A stretch of DNA of 34,173 nt from Rhizobium aethiopicum (lineage in GTDB: Bacteria; Pseudomonadota; Alphaproteobacteria; Rhizobiales; Rhizobiaceae): contig NZ_JACIFV010000043.1 of assembly GCF_014197535.1 (NCBI RefSeq), positions 1 to 34,173 of the forward strand, given 5' to 3'. The notes beneath the pieces were generated by a model, which made no database searches, was not told the DNA's origin, and saw nothing but the letters and a program-made list of their open reading frames with translations. Below are positions 15,188 to 24,454 of this stretch, piece by piece (position 1 is the first letter of the stretch; every line of letters begins with the position of its first letter). The translations under genes and the position numbers were made by a program.

Positions 15188-15601
15188 TTATTTGGAGATT
15201 TCGGAAAGCGTCTGCGCACCGTGCTCGGCGGCAAGGCGGCGCATTTCGGCGACCTTGGCCTGATATTCGGCTTCCGAGATCGTGCCGGCCTTGCGCCGGG
15301 TGGAAAGCGCGGTCAACTGATGCTGCAGTTCGGCCGCCTGTTCATCGCTCATCTGGACATTGGCCGCCGTCAGCGGCGCGCCGAAATTCGGGTAGCCGTC
15401 CGGTGATTTCGTCAGACCGCCCTCGACCGCCTCGCCCTTGGTTGCCGGCATGACGACGGCGGTCGGCGCCGCCCGCTTGGCGGCGGCTGCGGCTTTTTCC
15501 TCCGCCGTCAGATTGCATCCGGCAAGGGTCATCGCCGCCGCGGCGCAGATCAATGCGGTGCGGTTGAAGGTTGCGATGCGCCGGATGCCGTTCTTGTTCA
15601 T
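15188..15601 (-). CDS. Small lipoprotein with SHOCT-like C-terminus
   Basis: A 137-residue protein. The signal ends in a lipobox (ALICAAAAMTLAGC, Cys29), so it is lipid-anchored. A charged, Ala-rich segment follows, then TKSPDGYPNFGAPLTAAN and a C-terminal helical hairpin (RRKAGTISEAEYQAKVAEMR) like the short SHOCT oligomerisation module. Function unknown; probably an envelope protein. It is divergent from phaC. Confidence 0.75.
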   Translation of the reverse strand: MNKNGIRRIATFNRTALICAAAAMTLAGCNLTAEEKAAAAAKRAAPTAVVMPATKGEAVEGGLTKSPDGYPNFGAPLTAANVQMSDEQAAELQHQLTALSTRRKAGTISEAEYQAKVAEMRRLAAEHGAQTLSEISK

Positions 15602-15747
15602 GCCTCAAAATCCAGTTCTGATTGCCTCGACTGTTAAATTTGTCGCAGCCACAAAGCAATAGCACGAGCCGATGCGGGTGGAACTTGTTTTCTCGTTCGG
15701 TCAGGATGTACAACAAACGGATAAAAAGAGTGCTGCCGCCGGAGGAA

Positions 15748-17598
15748 ATGGTGACCGACAGCAAGCAGGAAAGTGGCGGCCAGAAGAATGGCGACAAGAC
15801 CGGTTTCGACGCAACCGATCTCGAACCCTATCTGTTGAAGGATCCCGAGACCATGGCGATGAATTTCGCCCGGGCGCTCGAAAATCTCGGCCAGGCCGCC
15901 TCGGCCTGGCTTGCGCCGCGCGAACGCGGCGAGATCACCGAAACCGCCATCGATCCGATGACCGACATGGTCAAGACGCTTTCCAAGGTCAGCGAATATT
16001 GGATTTCCGATCCCCGCCGCACCTTCGAGGCGCAGACCCAGCTGATGTCCTCGTTCTTCGGCATCTGGATGCGCTCGATGCAGCGCGTGCAGGGCGAGCC
16101 CCTGCCGCCCGAGCCCGACACCCGCAAGGACAAGCGCTTTTCGGACGAGGATTGGCAGAAAAATCCGTTCTTCGATTTCCTCCGCCAGGTCTATTTCGTC
16201 ACGAGCGACTGGGTGGACAAGCTGGTGTCGGAGACCGACGGCCTCGACGAGCACACCAAGCACAAGGCCGGCTTTTACGTGAAGCAGATCACGGCAGCCC
16301 TTTCGCCGAGCAACTTCATCGCTACCAACCCCCAGCTTTACCGCGAGACGATCGCAAGCAACGGCGAAAACCTGGTGCGCGGCATGAAGATGCTCGCCGA
16401 GGACATCGCTGCCGGCAACGGCGAGCTTCGCCTTCGACAGACAGACATGACGAAATTCGCTGTCGGCCGCGACATGGCGCTGACACCGGGCAAAGTCATC
16501 GCCCAGAACGATATCTGCCAGATCATCCAGTACGAAGCCTCGACCGAAACCGTGCTGAAACGGCCGCTGCTGATCTGCCCGCCCTGGATCAACAAGTTCT
16601 ATATTCTCGACCTCAACCCGCAGAAATCCTTCATCAAATGGTGCGTGGACCAGGGCCAGACAGTGTTTGTCATATCCTGGGTCAATCCGGATGCGCGTCA
16701 CGCCGAGAAGGACTGGGGGGCCTATGCCCGCGAGGGCGTCGATTTCGCGCTCGAGACGATAGAGAAGGCGACCGGCGAGAAGGACGTCAATGCAGTCGGC
16801 TACTGCGTCGGCGGCACGCTGCTGGCGGCAACCTTGGCGCTGCATGCCAAAGAGAAAAACCGGCGCATCAAGACCGCGACGCTCTTCACGACGCAGGTTG
16901 ATTTCACCCATGCCGGCGATCTCAAAGTCTTCGTCGACGAGGAGCAGCTTGCCGCGCTCGAAGAGCATATGAAGGCGGCCGGCTATCTCGACGGCACGAA
17001 GATGTCGATGGCCTTCAACATGCTGCGCGCTTCCGAGCTGATCTGGCCTTATTTCGTCAACAGCTACCTTAAGGGTCAGGAGCCCCTGCCCTTCGACCTG
17101 TTGTTCTGGAACGCCGATTCGACGCGCATGGCGGCGGCAAACCATGCGTTCTACCTCCGCAACTGCTATCTCCGCAATGCGCTGACGCAGAACCAGATGA
17201 TCCTCGACGGCAAGCGGGTATCGCTGAAGGATGTGAAAATCCCGATCTATAATCTCGCCACACGCGAGGACCACATCGCGCCTGCAAAATCGGTCTTCCT
17301 CGGCAGTCAGTTCTTCGGCGGCAAGGTGGAATTCGTCGTCACCGGCTCGGGACATATTGCCGGCGTCGTCAATCCGCCCGATAAGAAGAAATACCAATTC
17401 TGGACGGGCGGCCCGGCCAAGGGCGGCTACGAGACCTGGCTCGAGCAAGCCACCGAGACGCCGGGGTCGTGGTGGCCTCATTGGCAGGCCTGGATCGAGG
17501 CGCAGGACGGCAGACGCGTTGCGGCGCGCAAACCCGGCGGCGGTGCGCTGAACGCGATCGAAGAAGCACCGGGAAGTTATGTGATGGAACGCACCTGA
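15748..17598 (+). CDS. phaC: Class I poly(3-hydroxybutyrate) polymerase
   Basis: A 616-residue synthase that polymerises 3-hydroxybutyryl-CoA into PHB on granules. The alpha/beta-hydrolase core has the modified lipase box GYCVGGT with nucleophile Cys353 and a late His in GSGHIAG; PPWINKFYILDL and WVNPD are family blocks. Start choice is uncertain: GGAGGA (15741-15746) lies only 1 nt before ATG 15748 but 5 nt from the overlapping GTG 15751. An ATG at 15706 and an open frame to 15622 also exist. The chosen length is close to other rhizobial enzymes as I recall them. A terminator overlaps its stop codon. Confidence 0.95.
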   Translation: MVTDSKQESGGQKNGDKTGFDATDLEPYLLKDPETMAMNFARALENLGQAASAWLAPRERGEITETAIDPMTDMVKTLSKVSEYWISDPRRTFEAQTQLMSSFFGIWMRSMQRVQGEPLPPEPDTRKDKRFSDEDWQKNPFFDFLRQVYFVTSDWVDKLVSETDGLDEHTKHKAGFYVKQITAALSPSNFIATNPQLYRETIASNGENLVRGMKMLAEDIAAGNGELRLRQTDMTKFAVGRDMALTPGKVIAQNDICQIIQYEASTETVLKRPLLICPPWINKFYILDLNPQKSFIKWCVDQGQTVFVISWVNPDARHAEKDWGAYAREGVDFALETIEKATGEKDVNAVGYCVGGTLLAATLALHAKEKNRRIKTATLFTTQVDFTHAGDLKVFVDEEQLAALEEHMKAAGYLDGTKMSMAFNMLRASELIWPYFVNSYLKGQEPLPFDLLFWNADSTRMAAANHAFYLRNCYLRNALTQNQMILDGKRVSLKDVKIPIYNLATREDHIAPAKSVFLGSQFFGGKVEFVVTGSGHIAGVVNPPDKKKYQFWTGGPAKGGYETWLEQATETPGSWWPHWQAWIEAQDGRRVAARKPGGGALNAIEEAPGSYVMERT

Positions 17599-17621
17599 GA
17601 CGCCGGCAGGCATCTCTTTTT
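17597..17621 (+). terminator. Terminator of phaC
   Basis: GAGAcGCC-GGCA-GGCaTCTC followed by TTTTT; the 5' arm starts inside the phaC stop codon. Confidence 0.75.
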
Positions 17622-17806
17622 GAGACATCCTAAAAAACAGCGATATCGCGTAAACAAATTAGAAACCATAATTCGTCATCCTCGCGAAACAGTCGGAAGT
17701 CGCAAGCGGCCTAAATTCGGCCCCTTTGCGCCCTTACCGGCCCCGGCGAAGTTTTAGTCAGTCAGTGCCGCCGGCCTGCGTAGCGAGTTTGAAAGACGAG
17801 TGTAGT

Positions 17807-19144
17807 ATGGCGTTTGCGGTAGGGACGTTGGATAACGTCGCCCCTCTTGGCGGATCTGCTTTGCGTTCGCACAGATCTCGCGGTTTTCTTTACGGTGTCA
17901 TCGGCGCCGGGCTTTTAACCTCAACATGGCTGATCGCGACCTTGGCAACGATGCATTCGGTCGCTGCGCCCTTTTCTCCGCCCGATAGCCTGGCACAGAT
18001 CCGGGCTACCTCGAAGGTGGCGTCGTCAACTCGCCTCGAGAGGTTGATCCATGTCGGCAAGGGTGACCGGCTGACCGCCTTCAACGCGAAGCCGAAAATG
18101 CCGCTGACGGCAAGCCTCATCCAGTCTCACGCCGAAAAGACTGCCGCTGCCGCAACGGCATTGGCGGCTCTTACGAAGAACAATCGGCTCGTCACGGCTG
18201 CCGAGCAACCGGTCGTCGCCGCAATTTCCGACAGCGCCAAGTTCCGCAAGGATGATGCGATCGCGCCGCCGCCGGTCGAACTCGCCTCGGCAGAGATTGA
18301 AGAAGACGACGGCGACCGGATCATCGTTCCGTCGAAGGAGGCCGTCGCCGCGGCCCAACTCCAGGCGATGCTCGCGCTTGCTGATGCCGACCCCCGGCAG
18401 GTTGCGCCCGCCCCGATCGAGCCGATCGCGTCCCCTGTCAGAACCGCCTCGGTTCCTGCGACAGAATCCGCACCGGTGGAGGTCGCAGCGGCAGAGGATC
18501 AACCCTTCGATCTCGTCCTGTCGCCCGATGCAGGTTCCGTGCCGTTGCCAATGGCGCGTCCGGACGGACTCGTCGGCAAACCGGCGCCGGCCGCCAAGGG
18601 TGCGCAGCGCTCTGCCGGGCCTGTCCTGGCCTATGCCCAGCCGAACTCGCCGATCGAGGACGATGAGGACGATGCCGTGCCGCGCTACGACAAGCCGGTC
18701 TTCTCGCCGAAACTGCGGGCAGGTGTCGCGATCTATGATATCGAACACAGCACCGTCTACCTGCCGAACGGCGAACGGCTGGAGGCTCATTCCGGTCTCG
18801 GCAAGATGCGCGACAATCCGCGTTACGTGGACAAGAAGATGCGCGGACCGACGCCGCCGCATACCTATGTTCTTACGATGCGCGAGGCCCTCTTTCACGG
18901 TGTCGAAGCGCTGCGCTTGACACCGGTGGAAGGCTCGGATGCCATCTATGACCGCGTCGGCCTGCTTGCCCATACCTATATGCTCGGCAAGAACGGCGAT
19001 TCCAACGGCTGCGTTTCCTTCAAGGATTACAAGCGCTTCCTGGCCGCCTACAAACGCGGCGAGATCAAGCAGCTGGTGGTGGTGCCGCGGCTGAACAACA
19101 AGCCCGCCTCGACGCTCGCCTCGCTGTTTTCGTCGCGAAGCTAG
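17807..19144 (+). CDS. Membrane-anchored DUF2778 protein (L,D-transpeptidase-like)
   Basis: A 445-residue protein. One N-terminal membrane segment (GFLYGVIGAGLLTSTWLIAT, about residues 25-45) is followed by a long disordered Ala/Pro-rich periplasmic region. A C-terminal domain begins at about 305. That domain reads AIYDIEHSTVYLPNGERLEA, GPTPPHTYVL and LLAHTYMLGKNGDSNGCVSF, giving a His389...SNGC(402) pair like the His/Cys catalytic pair of YkuD-fold L,D-transpeptidases. DUF2778 is the best family fit. A role in murein processing is inferred. ATG 17807 is chosen because the membrane segment follows it; a frame upstream to 17726 has no features. Confidence 0.8.
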   Translation: MAFAVGTLDNVAPLGGSALRSHRSRGFLYGVIGAGLLTSTWLIATLATMHSVAAPFSPPDSLAQIRATSKVASSTRLERLIHVGKGDRLTAFNAKPKMPLTASLIQSHAEKTAAAATALAALTKNNRLVTAAEQPVVAAISDSAKFRKDDAIAPPPVELASAEIEEDDGDRIIVPSKEAVAAAQLQAMLALADADPRQVAPAPIEPIASPVRTASVPATESAPVEVAAAEDQPFDLVLSPDAGSVPLPMARPDGLVGKPAPAAKGAQRSAGPVLAYAQPNSPIEDDEDDAVPRYDKPVFSPKLRAGVAIYDIEHSTVYLPNGERLEAHSGLGKMRDNPRYVDKKMRGPTPPHTYVLTMREALFHGVEALRLTPVEGSDAIYDRVGLLAHTYMLGKNGDSNGCVSFKDYKRFLAAYKRGEIKQLVVVPRLNNKPASTLASLFSSRS

Positions 19145-19183
19145 TTTAAGAAGGAGGTGGGCAAGCAGCCGCTTCCCGCAGCC

Positions 19184-20341
19184 CTACGTCAGCCAGACGG
19201 CTATCCGCTCCACCGCCTCGGCGATCTCTCCTTGCGAACCCGCATAGGAGAGACGCAAGGTGCGATGTCCCTCCAGCGGATCGAAATCCAGGCCTGGTGT
19301 CGCCGCGACGTTGATTTCTGCGAGCATGCGTTTGGCAAAACCCATGCTGTCATTGGTGAAGCGCGAGACATCGACATAGGCGTAGAAGGCGCCGTCCATC
19401 GGCGAAGCGGGCGCAAGGCCGATCTTGGGCAGGCGGTCGAGCAGCAGCGCTCGGTTCGCGGCATAGCTCGCCTTGACATGATCGAGCTCTTCGCTTGCGC
19501 CAAGCGCGGCCACCGCTGCGATCTGGGAGAGCTCGGGCGGCGAGATATAGAGGCTCTGCGCCACCCGCTCGATCGGCCGCACCAGCCGTTCCGGCAGCAC
19601 CATCCAGCCGATTCGCCAGCCGGTCATGCAGTAATATTTGGAGAAGGAGTTGATGACGATCGCCTCGTTGGTCAGCTCGAGCGCGCTCGCCTCCTCTCCC
19701 GCGAAGGTCAGCCCATGATAGATTTCATCGGAGATGAAGGCGATGGATTGGGCCGCGCAGTAATCTGCAAGCGCCTTCAACCCCTCACGGCCGGTCACGG
19801 TGCCGGTCGGATTGGCGGGGCTTGCAAGCAGCACGCCTTTGAGCCTGACGCCGCTTTGCTGCTGCGCCGCCTCGAGGCTCTCAGGTGTCAGGGTGAAGTG
19901 GGTCTCGGCTGTCACCGGCACTTCGAGAACCTTCAGCCCCAGCGCACCGAGAATGTTGCGATAAGCGGGATAACCCGGTCTTGCGATCGCCACGGCATCG
20001 CCGGCATCGAAAAGCGTGAGGAAGGCGAGATTGAAGCCGGCTGAGGAACCGGTGGTGATGGCGATCCGTGCGGGATCGATCTCCAGGCCGTGACGATCCT
20101 TGTAGTGCCAGGCAAGTGCGGATTTCAGCCGCGCCGTCCCCAGCGCATCGGTATAACCGATCCGGCCTTCGACAAGGGCGGCGCTTGCCGCTTCGAGGGC
20201 AGCTCGAGGCGCGGGATGCGAGGGTTGGCCGACCGCCATCGAGACAACGGCGTGGCCGGCTGCCCGCCGCTTCGTCGCCTCCGCCAACACGTCCATGGCA
20301 TGAAAGGGCTCGACTTCGCTGCGTTTCGATATGGAAAACAA
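19184..20341 (-). CDS. PLP-dependent aminotransferase (class I/II)
   Basis: A 385-residue enzyme of the aspartate-aminotransferase superfamily. Motifs in order: SMAVGQPSHPAP, GRIGYTDALGTARL, TTGSSAGFNLAF, RPGYPAYRN, SPANPTGT, ISDEIYHGLTF, the PLP-lysine segment NSFSKYYCMTGWRIGWM, and RLSYAGS (carboxylate-binding Arg). Substrate cannot be read from the sequence. The start is a TTG (20341) giving MFSISKRSEVEPFHAMDVLA; it is favoured because SKRS..PFHAMDV is conserved at the N-terminus of relatives, with a weak GAGAAG site upstream. Confidence 0.85.
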   Translation of the reverse strand: MFSISKRSEVEPFHAMDVLAEATKRRAAGHAVVSMAVGQPSHPAPRAALEAASAALVEGRIGYTDALGTARLKSALAWHYKDRHGLEIDPARIAITTGSSAGFNLAFLTLFDAGDAVAIARPGYPAYRNILGALGLKVLEVPVTAETHFTLTPESLEAAQQQSGVRLKGVLLASPANPTGTVTGREGLKALADYCAAQSIAFISDEIYHGLTFAGEEASALELTNEAIVINSFSKYYCMTGWRIGWMVLPERLVRPIERVAQSLYISPPELSQIAAVAALGASEELDHVKASYAANRALLLDRLPKIGLAPASPMDGAFYAYVDVSRFTNDSMGFAKRMLAEINVAATPGLDFDPLEGHRTLRLSYAGSQGEIAEAVERIAVWLT

Positions 20342-20545
20342 GATCGCTTCTCGCTCGGCTTCTTCGCTATTGGCCAGACAATTGCCGCATTAATCGGCTC
20401 ATCACAATCCCGCGAGGGCGGCGCAGGGATGAAAATTCCTGTTTGAACAGAACTCGACGCACCGTACCTTGACGCGACGCGTTCAAGTCCATAACCCGGC
20501 GACGGTTTTCTCGACCAAGACTGCATCGCCGATGACGAGGATATC

Positions 20546-21304
20546 ATGGCCTTCTTCTCAAAAAGCTTCACCGCACTGGCGCTCGCCGCATCGATCGCGC
20601 TTCCGTTTCCGGCGGCAGCGCTCGACGATCAGCAGAAGAAGGAGTTCGGCGAATTCATCAAGCAATATCTGATCGAAAACCCGGAGATCATGCTCGACGT
20701 CCAGGACGCGCTGCAGAAGAAGCAGGAAGCTGCGCGGCTGGTGAAGGCCAATATGGCAATCGAGGAGAACACCGCCAACATCTTCAATTCAAAGGATGAC
20801 GTCACGCTCGGCAATCCCAAGGGCGATGTGACCGTCGTCGAATTCTTCGATTATAATTGCACCTACTGCCGTCACGCGCTTCCCGACATGCAGGCGATGC
20901 TGAAGAAGGACACGAACGTCCGCTTCGTGCTCAAGGAATTCCCGATCCTCGGGCCGGATTCGGTTGCCGCCCACAAAGTGGCCGACGCCTTCCGCAGGCT
21001 GGCGCCTGCCAAATATGCTGATTTCCATGTCGCCCTTCTCAGCAGCGAAGGCCGCGCTTCGGAAGACAGTGCGATCGCCGTCGCAGGCTCTCTCGGCGTC
21101 AGCGAAGACAAGATTCGCGCCGAGATGGCGAAGAGCCCGAACGATGGGATCGTTCAGGCGACCTATCAGCTTGCCTCCAGCCTCGGCATCAGCGGCACGC
21201 CCTCTTATGTGATCGGCAACGAGCTGGTCCCGGGCGCCGTCGGGCTCGACGATCTCGAAGCCAAGGTCAAGAACATGCGCAGCTGCGGCAAGACCGCCTG
21301 CTGA
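20546..21304 (+). CDS. Periplasmic DsbA-family thiol oxidoreductase
   Basis: A 252-residue protein with a signal peptide (SFTALALAASIALPFPAAA). An N-terminal helical extension follows (residues about 27-75, KQYLIENPEIMLDVQDAL), typical of ScsC/Com1-like proteins that use it for oligomerisation. The thioredoxin-fold domain has FFDYNCTYC with the active-site CTYC at 105-108 and a cis-proline loop ISGTPSYV. The extra cysteines near the C-terminus (SCGKTAC) may form a second pair. It acts in disulfide formation or isomerisation in the periplasm. It heads the run leading to aroQ, but 160 bases separate them. Confidence 0.88.
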   Translation: MAFFSKSFTALALAASIALPFPAAALDDQQKKEFGEFIKQYLIENPEIMLDVQDALQKKQEAARLVKANMAIEENTANIFNSKDDVTLGNPKGDVTVVEFFDYNCTYCRHALPDMQAMLKKDTNVRFVLKEFPILGPDSVAAHKVADAFRRLAPAKYADFHVALLSSEGRASEDSAIAVAGSLGVSEDKIRAEMAKSPNDGIVQATYQLASSLGISGTPSYVIGNELVPGAVGLDDLEAKVKNMRSCGKTAC

Positions 21305-21464
21305 GGAAGCGGACAGCCGACCAGCCGCTCATCAAATCGCCAGAATCGAAGCGTTTCAGCCATGTGGACAAATGTGGCGCGATTCCTGCCGGCCAACCCG
21401 TAAGGGCTTTCATTCAGCCCTCGCGGAGTCTATAGGTTGCCGTCGTGCATTTACGGAACATTCG

Positions 21465-21902
21465 ATGACGCAAACGATTTTTGTCCTGAACGGTCCAAAC
21501 CTGAACATGCTGGGTAAACGAGAGCCCGGCATTTATGGCGGCAAGACGCTCAAGGACATCGAGGCAGACTGCAAGGCAGCCGGGCGCGAACTCGGCTTTG
21601 ATATCGACTTCCGTCAGAGCAACCACGAAGGCACGCTTGTGGACTGGTTTCACGAGGCCGACGAAAAGGCCGCCGGCGTCGCCATCAACGCAGGTGCCTA
21701 CACGCATACGTCAGTTGCGTTGCACGACGCGATCCGCGCTATTTCGATTCCCGTCGTCGAGCTCCACATATCCAACGTCCATACGCGGGAAGAATTCCGC
21801 CACGAATCGATGATCGCGCCGGCATGCAAGGGCGTCATCTGCGGCTTCGGGGCTCATAGTTACATCCTGGCGCTGCAAGCGCTGAAGAACATCACGGCAT
21901 AA
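21465..21902 (+). CDS. aroQ: Type II 3-dehydroquinate dehydratase
   Basis: A 145-residue enzyme for the third shikimate step. N-terminal FVLNGPNLNMLGKREPGIYG is the family signature; the flexible-loop Arg (KRE) and catalytic Tyr follow. Later blocks are QSNHEG, NAGAYTHTSVALHDAI (active-site Asn and His) and ELHISNVHTREEFRHESM. ATG 21465 is used; the open frame before it has no family match. accB starts 20 bases after its stop, so it probably leads an aroQ-accB-accC-aat operon. Confidence 0.95.
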   Translation: MTQTIFVLNGPNLNMLGKREPGIYGGKTLKDIEADCKAAGRELGFDIDFRQSNHEGTLVDWFHEADEKAAGVAINAGAYTHTSVALHDAIRAISIPVVELHISNVHTREEFRHESMIAPACKGVICGFGAHSYILALQALKNITA

Positions 21903-21922
21903 GAAGAAGACAGGGCAACACC

Positions 21923-22399
21923 ATGGCTGAAAAGAAATCGGGTATCGATCAGGCACTGATCCGCGATCTCGCCAACATCCTCAACGAGACGGATCTGACG
22001 GAGATCGAGGTCGAGCAGGACGACTTGCGCATCCGCGTTTCGCGCGGCGGCATGCCGCAATACGTCCAGGCACCGATCGCTGCACCGGCCTTTGCCGCTC
22101 CGGCAGCAGCCGCCGCTCCGGCAGCCGCCGCTGCCGCCCCCGCCGCAGCACCCGGCCGCAACCCGGCGAATGTCGTTAATGCGCCGATGGTCGGCACCGT
22201 CTATATGGCGCCGGCTCCGGGCGCACGTCCCTTCATCGAAATCGGCGCCACCGTCAAGGAAGGCCAGACGCTCATCATCATCGAGGCGATGAAGACGATG
22301 AACCAGATCCCCTCGCCGAAATCGGGCAAGGTCACCGAGATCCTCGTCGATGACGGACATCCCGTCGAATACGGCCAAGCCCTCGTCGTCATCGAATAG
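21923..22399 (+). CDS. accB: Biotin carboxyl carrier protein of acetyl-CoA carboxylase
   Basis: A 158-residue carrier. The N-terminal helical region (DQALIRDLANILNETDLTEI) is followed by an Ala/Pro-rich swinging linker (about 50-80). The biotinyl domain includes PMVGTVYMAPAPGARPFIE and the biotin site IEAMKTMNQI (Lys in EAMKTM; EAMKM is the common form, but Thr here is often seen in alphaproteobacteria). It moves carboxybiotin between AccC and the carboxyltransferase. It lies between aroQ and accC. Confidence 0.96.
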   Translation: MAEKKSGIDQALIRDLANILNETDLTEIEVEQDDLRIRVSRGGMPQYVQAPIAAPAFAAPAAAAAPAAAAAAPAAAPGRNPANVVNAPMVGTVYMAPAPGARPFIEIGATVKEGQTLIIIEAMKTMNQIPSPKSGKVTEILVDDGHPVEYGQALVVIE

Positions 22400-22409
22400 G
22401 CCCAAGCCC

Positions 22410-23759
22410 ATGATTTCGAAAATCCTCATCGCCAATCGCGGGGAAATCGCCCTTCGCGTGCTTCGGGCCTGCAAGGAGCTCGGCATTGCCTGCGTCGTGG
22501 TGCATTCCACCGCCGACGCCGATGCCATGCATGTGCGCCTTGCCGACGAAAGCGTGTGCATCGGTCCGCCCTCCTCGCGCGAGAGCTATCTCAATATCCA
22601 CCAGATCGTCGCCGCATGCGAGATCACCGGCGCCGATGCCGTGCACCCGGGCTATGGTTTTCTGTCGGAGAACGCCAAGTTTGCCGACATCCTGGAAGCG
22701 CACGGCATCACCTTCATCGGGCCGACGGCGGATCACATCCGTATCATGGGCGACAAGATCACCGCCAAGACGACGGCGCTGGAACTTGGCATCCCCGTCG
22801 TTCCCGGCTCGGACGGCGAAGTGAAGACCGAAGAGGATGCGCTGCGGACGGCCGCCGAAATCGGTTATCCCGTGCTGATCAAGGCAACGGCCGGCGGCGG
22901 CGGGCGCGGCATGAAGGTCGCCAAGAGCGAGGCCGATCTGATCGAGGCATGGTCGACGGCGCGCACGGAGGCGGCAGCCGCATTCGGCAACGATGCCGTC
23001 TACATGGAAAAATACCTCGGCAAGCCGCGCCACATCGAAATCCAGGTCTTCGGTGACGGTGAAGGCAACGCCATTCATCTCGGCGAACGCGACTGTTCGC
23101 TGCAGCGCCGTCACCAGAAGGTCTGGGAAGAGGCGAATTCGCCTGCGCTCAACGTCGAGCAGCGCATGAAGATCGGCCAGGTCTGCGCCGATGCCATGAA
23201 GAAACTGAAATATCGCGGCGCCGGCACGATCGAATTCCTCTACGAGAACGGCGAGTTCTATTTCATCGAAATGAACACCCGCCTGCAGGTGGAGCATCCG
23301 ATCACCGAAGCGATCACCGGCATCGACCTGGTGCACGAACAGATCCGCGTCGCCTCCGGCGGCGGCCTTTCCGTGACTCAGGACGAAGTGCATTTTTCCG
23401 GCCATGCCATCGAATGCCGCATCAATGCCGAGGATGCGCGCACCTTCGTGCCCTCACCCGGCACGATCACGCATTTCCATGCGCCGGGCGGCCTTGGCGT
23501 GCGCATCGATTCCGGCGCCTATCAGGGCTACAAGATCCCGCCTTATTACGACAGCCTGATCGGCAAGCTGATCGTGCACGGCCGCACCCGCGTCGAATGC
23601 ATGATGCGCCTGCGCCGCGCGCTCGACGAATTCGTCGTCGACGGGATCAAGACGACGCTGCCGTTGTTCCAGGATCTCGTCTCCAACCAGGATATCGCCA
23701 ACGGCGACTACGACATCCACTGGCTGGAACATTACCTCGCCAACACGCCGGCGGCATAG
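22410..23759 (+). CDS. accC: Biotin carboxylase subunit of acetyl-CoA carboxylase
   Basis: A 449-residue ATP-grasp enzyme that carboxylates biotin on AccB. Start MISKILIANRGEIALRVLRA is the family N-terminus, 10 bases after the accB stop. Further motifs: HPGYGFLSENAKFA, the glycine-rich ATP loop KATAGGGGRGMK, ERDCSLQRRHQKVWEEA, and the catalytic MNTRLQVEHPITEAITG. Length is typical. This is the first committed step of fatty-acid synthesis together with the neighbouring accB. Confidence 0.97.
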   Translation: MISKILIANRGEIALRVLRACKELGIACVVVHSTADADAMHVRLADESVCIGPPSSRESYLNIHQIVAACEITGADAVHPGYGFLSENAKFADILEAHGITFIGPTADHIRIMGDKITAKTTALELGIPVVPGSDGEVKTEEDALRTAAEIGYPVLIKATAGGGGRGMKVAKSEADLIEAWSTARTEAAAAFGNDAVYMEKYLGKPRHIEIQVFGDGEGNAIHLGERDCSLQRRHQKVWEEANSPALNVEQRMKIGQVCADAMKKLKYRGAGTIEFLYENGEFYFIEMNTRLQVEHPITEAITGIDLVHEQIRVASGGGLSVTQDEVHFSGHAIECRINAEDARTFVPSPGTITHFHAPGGLGVRIDSGAYQGYKIPPYYDSLIGKLIVHGRTRVECMMRLRRALDEFVVDGIKTTLPLFQDLVSNQDIANGDYDIHWLEHYLANTPAA

Positions 23760-23766
23760 GACAGGA

Positions 23767-24381
23767 ATGGCAGGATCGCGCAGGAAGTCACCAGGCATAA
23801 CCCCTGACATCCTCCTGCGCGCCTATTCCATCGGCCTCTTTCCGATGGCCGAATCCGCCGACGACCCGGAGATCTTCTGGGTCGAACCGGAATTGCGCGG
23901 CGTTCTGCCGCTCGGTGATTTCCACATCTCGAAGAGCCTCGCCAGAACGGTGCGCAGGAAACCCTTCGAAATCCGCTTCGATTACGCTTTCGACCAGGTG
24001 ATCGCGGCATGCGCGGAGGAAACATCCGGGCGTCCGAGCACCTGGATCAACCAGACGATCCGATCGCTTTATTCCACGCTGTTCGAAATCGGTCATGCTC
24101 ATACCGTCGAAGCCTGGGACGGCGATCAACTGGTCGGCGGTCTCTACGGCGTCTCGCTTGGCTCGGCCTTCTTCGGCGAAAGCATGTTTTCACGCCGGAC
24201 GGACGCCTCGAAAATCTGCCTTGTGCACCTGGTCGACCGGCTGAGGGAAAAGGGTTTCACGCTGCTCGACACGCAATTCACCACCGAGCATCTGAAAACG
24301 TTCGGAGCGATCGACGTGCCGAAGGCCGAATATGCGCTGTTGCTCGCCAGCGCGATGGAATCGCCACACCTCAAGTTTTAA
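23767..24381 (+). CDS. aat: Leucyl/phenylalanyl-tRNA-protein transferase
   Basis: A 204-residue enzyme that adds Leu or Phe to proteins with N-terminal Arg or Lys, marking them for ClpAP (N-end rule). Motifs: LLRAYSIGLFPMAE, then FWVEPELRGVLPL, TWINQTIRSLYSTLFEIGHAH, SVEAWD-like VEAWDGDQLVGGLYG and GSAFFGESMFSRRTDASK, and DTQFTTEHLKTFGA. It begins 7 bases after the accC stop with an AGGA site overlapping the junction. Confidence 0.95.
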   Translation: MAGSRRKSPGITPDILLRAYSIGLFPMAESADDPEIFWVEPELRGVLPLGDFHISKSLARTVRRKPFEIRFDYAFDQVIAACAEETSGRPSTWINQTIRSLYSTLFEIGHAHTVEAWDGDQLVGGLYGVSLGSAFFGESMFSRRTDASKICLVHLVDRLREKGFTLLDTQFTTEHLKTFGAIDVPKAEYALLLASAMESPHLKF

Positions 24382-24454
24382 ACGTGATCCTCACCCTTGC
24401 GTTGATTTTCGAGCCGATTTGAATAGGTTCGGTCATGCAACGGGGGATAGAATT

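Noticed and set aside
15634..17628. 664-residue open frame antisense to phaC
   Set aside because: It is the mirror of a GC-rich coding region; the sense strand has full PHB synthase motifs, while this frame shows only Arg/Leu/Ala-rich text without a domain.
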